Shown here: piece after piece, positions 61,530-64,000 of the stretch
How positions within the stretch are numbered: the stretch's first letter is position 1
Layout: each line of letters opens with the position of its first letter
Assembly: GCF_038070105.1 (NCBI RefSeq)
Contig: NZ_JBBPBZ010000002.1
Span: forward strand, 2,430,001 to 2,494,000
From: Methylocystis sp. IM3
GTDB lineage: Bacteria; Pseudomonadota; Alphaproteobacteria; Rhizobiales; Beijerinckiaceae
Length of the DNA: 64,000 nucleotides
Direction of reading: 5' to 3'
Translations under genes and position numbers: made by a program
The notes under the pieces: generated by a model
What the model was told of the DNA's origin: nothing
Database searches by the model: none
Seen by the model: the letters and a program-made list of their open reading frames with translations, nothing else

Positions 61530-62126
61530 TCAGGCGGTCAGCGTGCCCTTGGTGGAAGGCGCCTCGCCCTGCGTCCGCCGCGGATCCATCGCCACCGCCT
61601 TGCCGAAGGCGCGGGCGAAACCCTTGAAGGCGCTTTCGGCAATATGGTGGCTGTTGACGCCCTTCAGGCTGTCGATGTGGAGCCCGATGCGGGCCTGCAC
61701 GGCGAAAGCCTGGAAGAACTCCCGCATCAGCTCCGTGTCGAAAGCGCCGATGCGCTCGGCCGGAAAGGCAACGTCATAGACGAGAAAGGGCCGCCCGGAG
61801 ACATCCACCACCACGCGGGTCAGCGCCTCGTCGAGTGGAACATGGGCGTCCCCATAGCGGGCGATTCCCTTGCGGTCGCCGAGAGCGCGGTCCACCGCCT
61901 GCCCCAGCGCCAGGCCCACGTCCTCGACGGTATGATGGCCGTCGATATGCAGGTCGCCCTTGGCGAGCACCGTCAGATCGAGCGGCGCATGGCGGGCGAT
62001 CTGGTCGAGCATATGGTCGAAAAAGCCGATTCCCGTCGAAATGTCGGATTTGCCCGCGCCGTCGAGATCGACGGCGACGGTAATCGTCGTTTCCTTGGTT
62101 TTGCGCTCGATGGTGGCGCTGCGCAT
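61530..62126 (-). CDS. hisB: Imidazoleglycerol-phosphate dehydratase
   Basis: Dehydrates imidazole glycerol phosphate to imidazole acetol phosphate (Mn-dependent). The 198-residue monofunctional enzyme has the two metal-binding motifs of the fold: [19 protein letters not shown] and [19 protein letters not shown], plus [14 protein letters not shown] near the N-terminus and [13 protein letters not shown]. No HisN phosphatase domain is fused. It is the first gene of the block hisB-DUF2628-hisH-hisA-hisF-hisE-coaA and is divergent from hslV; the earlier his genes are elsewhere. Confidence 0.96.
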   Translation of the reverse strand: MRSATIERKTKETTITVAVDLDGAGKSDISTGIGFFDHMLDQIARHAPLDLTVLAKGDLHIDGHHTVEDVGLALGQAVDRALGDRKGIARYGDAHVPLDEALTRVVVDVSGRPFLVYDVAFPAERIGAFDTELMREFFQAFAVQARIGLHIDSLKGVNSHHIAESAFKGFARAFGKAVAMDPRRTQGEAPSTKGTLTA

Positions 62127-62330
62127 CTGAGAATAGGCCCTTCCGGAAAGCCGCCGCCGAAAGAGCCGCCGGCCGCGAGCGGCCAGCTTGTAGCAATTTC
62201 ATCGCCTTTCCGCCACCCGTGAACGCCCGAATCCATCTGGCCCGCGGGCGGGCGCGACAAGCTTGTCCGTTACCTTTAAAAAAAACCTCTCCGCGCCTTA
62301 ACCCTCTTGCCGATGGGGAGCGGCCGCGCC

Positions 62331-62359
62331 CTTGCTCGGGCCGTGAGAAGCCCCTACAT
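62331..62359 (+). promoter_or_regulatory. Candidate RpoH (sigma-32) promoter of hslVU
   Basis: cttg, an 18-nt spacer, and cctacat match the alphaproteobacterial RpoH pattern CTTG-N17/18-CYTATNT with one mismatch. It is 33 nt upstream of the first possible hslV start, and hslVU is a known heat-shock operon, so the position is right. Confidence 0.55.
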
Positions 62360-62391
62360 GCGCCTAACATGTTGCGCGGGATGGCTCGGGA

Positions 62392-62955
62392 ATGGAAAGC
62401 GAACAAGAGAAGTCGCGATCGATGCATGCGACGACGATCATATTGGTGAAGAAAAAGGGCGAGACGGTCATCGCCGGCGATGGCCAGGTGAGCCTCGGCC
62501 AGACCATCATGAAAGGCAACGCCCGCAAGGTTCGCCGGCTCGGCAAGGGCGACGTGATCGCGGGCTTCGCCGGCGCGACCGCCGACGCCTTCACCCTCTT
62601 CGAACGGCTCGAGACCAAGCTCGAACAATATCCCGGCCAATTGATGCGCGCCTGCGTGGAGCTCGCCAAGGACTGGCGCATGGACCGCTATCTGCGCCGG
62701 CTCGAGGCCATGATGCTGGTCGCCGACAGGAATGTGGGGCTCGTTCTCACGGGCTCGGGCGATGTGCTGGAGCCCGAGACGTCGGAGGGCGGCGCCGTCG
62801 CGGCGATCGGCTCGGGCGGCAATTATGCGCTGGCCGCCGGCCGCGCGCTGATCGACACGGAGGCCGACGCAGAGGCCATAGCGCGGCGCGCGATGAACAT
62901 CGCCGCCGACATTTGCGTCTACACAAATCACAATATCGTGGTGGAGAAAATCTAA
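62392..62955 (+). CDS. hslV: ATP-dependent protease proteolytic subunit HslV
   Basis: Proteasome-like peptidase of the HslUV (ClpQY) complex, degrading misfolded proteins under heat stress. 187 residues. The mature enzyme begins at a Thr exposed by processing in [40 protein letters not shown] and [17 protein letters not shown] are family signatures. With the ATG at 62392 there is a 13-residue propeptide before the catalytic Thr, and the ATG at 62422 would leave three residues; both occur in alphaproteobacteria. hslU begins directly after the stop. Confidence 0.95.
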   Translation: MESEQEKSRSMHATTIILVKKKGETVIAGDGQVSLGQTIMKGNARKVRRLGKGDVIAGFAGATADAFTLFERLETKLEQYPGQLMRACVELAKDWRMDRYLRRLEAMMLVADRNVGLVLTGSGDVLEPETSEGGAVAAIGSGGNYALAAGRALIDTEADAEAIARRAMNIAADICVYTNHNIVVEKI

Positions 62956-64000
62956 ATGGCCGATTTCTCGCCGCGCGAGATCGTCTCCGAGCTCGATCGC
63001 TATATCGTGGGCCAGAGCGACGCCAAGCGCGCCGTCGCCATCGCCCTGCGCAATCGCTGGCGCCGCCTGCAACTGCAAGGGCAGATGCGCGAAGAGGTGA
63101 TGCCCAAGAACATTCTCATGATCGGCCCGACGGGTTGCGGCAAGACAGAGATCGCGCGCCGCCTCGCCCGCCTCGCCAATGCGCCCTTTCTCAAGGTCGA
63201 AGCGACGAAATTCACGGAAGTCGGCTATGTCGGCCGCGACGTGGAGCAGATCGTGCGCGACCTGATGGAGGTCGCGATCGTCATGGTGAAGGAGCGCCGC
63301 CGCAAGGAAGTGCAGGCGCGCGCCGAAAAGGCGACCGAAGAACGCATCCTCGACGCGCTCGTCGGCCCCGCCTCCTCGCCCGCGACGCGCGAGACTTTCC
63401 GCAAGAGGCTGCGCGACGGCGAGATCGACGACAAGGAAATCGAAGTCGAGTTGCAGCAGAGCGGCGGCGGCATGCCGATGTTCGAATTGCCGAACACGCC
63501 GGGCGGCGGTAGCGTCTCGGCCTTTTCGCTCGGCGATCTCTTCGGCAAGGCGATGCAGCGCGGCAAGCCGCGCAAGCTCACGGTGCAGGAGGCGCGCGGG
63601 CCGCTGCTCGCCGAAGAGAGCGACAAGCTCATCGACCAGGAGGCGAGCGTCCGCGAAGCGATCCACGAGGTCGAGAACAATGGCATCGTGTTCATCGACG
63701 AAATGGACAAGATCTGCGCCCGCGAGGGCCGCGGCGGCGCCGATGTCTCGCGCGAGGGCGTGCAGCGCGACCTGCTGCCGCTGATCGAGGGCACGACCGT
63801 CGCGACGAAACACGGCCCGGTCAAGACCGACCATGTGCTCTTCATCGCCTCGGGCGCCTTCCATGTCGCCAAGCCGTCGGACCTGCTTCCCGAACTTCAG
63901 GGCCGCCTGCCGATCCGCGTGGAGCTCGCCTCGCTCAACGAGGAGGATTTCCGCCGCATCCTCACCGAGACGGAAGCCTGCCTGACCAAGCAATATGTGG
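62956..64000 (+). CDS. hslU: ATP-dependent protease ATPase subunit HslU (3' end outside window)
   Basis: AAA+ unfoldase of HslUV. 348 codons are visible, starting [20 protein letters not shown]. Walker A is [15 protein letters not shown], the pore motif region follows in [17 protein letters not shown] (GYVG), the intermediate I-domain is about residues 110-215 ([20 protein letters not shown]), and Walker B is [14 protein letters not shown], then GREGV-like [16 protein letters not shown]. The C-terminal sensor-2 and docking tail lie beyond the right edge. The start follows the hslV stop without a gap, so the two are translationally coupled. Confidence 0.96.
   Translation, partial: MADFSPREIVSELDRYIVGQSDAKRAVAIALRNRWRRLQLQGQMREEVMPKNILMIGPTGCGKTEIARRLARLANAPFLKVEATKFTEVGYVGRDVEQIVRDLMEVAIVMVKERRRKEVQARAEKATEERILDALVGPASSPATRETFRKRLRDGEIDDKEIEVELQQSGGGMPMFELPNTPGGGSVSAFSLGDLFGKAMQRGKPRKLTVQEARGPLLAEESDKLIDQEASVREAIHEVENNGIVFIDEMDKICAREGRGGADVSREGVQRDLLPLIEGTTVATKHGPVKTDHVLFIASGAFHVAKPSDLLPELQGRLPIRVELASLNEEDFRRILTETEACLTKQYV

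Noticed and set aside
61774..63993. A 739-codon frame antisense to hslV-hslU and part of hisB
   Set aside because: It crosses three real genes and a promoter region, has no ribosome site or recognisable domain, and is a typical GC-frame shadow.

Overview
The window is chromosomal DNA from a GC-rich alphaproteobacterium. The gene set points to the order Hyphomicrobiales (Rhizobiales): a hisB-DUF2628-hisH-hisA-hisF-hisE-coaA block divergent from hslVU, plus EipB (DUF1849), DUF1192, DUF1217, DUF2794 and DUF4167 proteins. A type II methanotroph relative (Methylocystis/Methylosinus-like) or another methylotroph would fit the SulP-carbonic anhydrase pair, PPDK and the Hyphomicrobium-type NirK, but no methane or methanol oxidation gene is present, so this is inference only. 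No rRNA, tRNA, CRISPR array, phage or insertion sequence was recognised. The coding density is high and almost everything reads as vertically inherited core or lineage-specific sequence.

Region 1 (1-10075) is a type II secretion locus. gspD runs off the left edge on the minus strand. A short prepilin peptidase is on the plus strand, gspE-F-H-I-J are on the minus strand, and a DUF1190 protein followed by gspL-gspM-gspC/N-like are on the plus strand. gspG and gspK are not in this block. Region 2 (10083-20191) holds a three-cupredoxin NirK, an S10 carboxypeptidase, a DUF1614 membrane protein, DUF1217 and EipB proteins, RidA, a GDPD phosphodiesterase, and a SulP anion transporter with a beta-carbonic anhydrase.

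Region 3 (20390-32393) holds NAD(P)HX repair (nnr), a zinc metallopeptidase, a YmdB-type phosphoesterase, the overlapping pabB-pabC pair, a PLD-like protein, a SleB-type wall hydrolase, a YjbQ protein, a membrane-anchored cNMP-binding protein and PPDK. Region 4 (32540-41173) holds aspS, a periplasmic peroxiredoxin, a Kef-type antiporter, lpdA, rpmI-rplT, and an AGAT-like amidinotransferase convergent with a guanidinium-exporter-like SMR protein.

Region 5 (41317-54498) holds a pirin, a hybrid histidine kinase behind comM, a lytic transglycosylase, an unrecognised membrane protein whose predicted mature N-terminus is His, a Bax-inhibitor-1 protein, DUF2794, htpG-prmC, DUF4167 and a MOSC protein. 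Region 6 (54629-64000) holds clpB, the late histidine operon with coaA, and hslV-hslU running off the right edge. clpB and hslV share RpoH-like promoters of the same spacing.

No clearly new multi-gene system is demonstrable from sequence alone. The best leads are the AGAT/Gdx-like convergent pair, the NirK with an extra N-terminal type-1 copper domain beside the secretion genes, the His-first membrane protein at 46462-47259, and hairpins that resemble terminators but sit between divergent genes with no gene to terminate.
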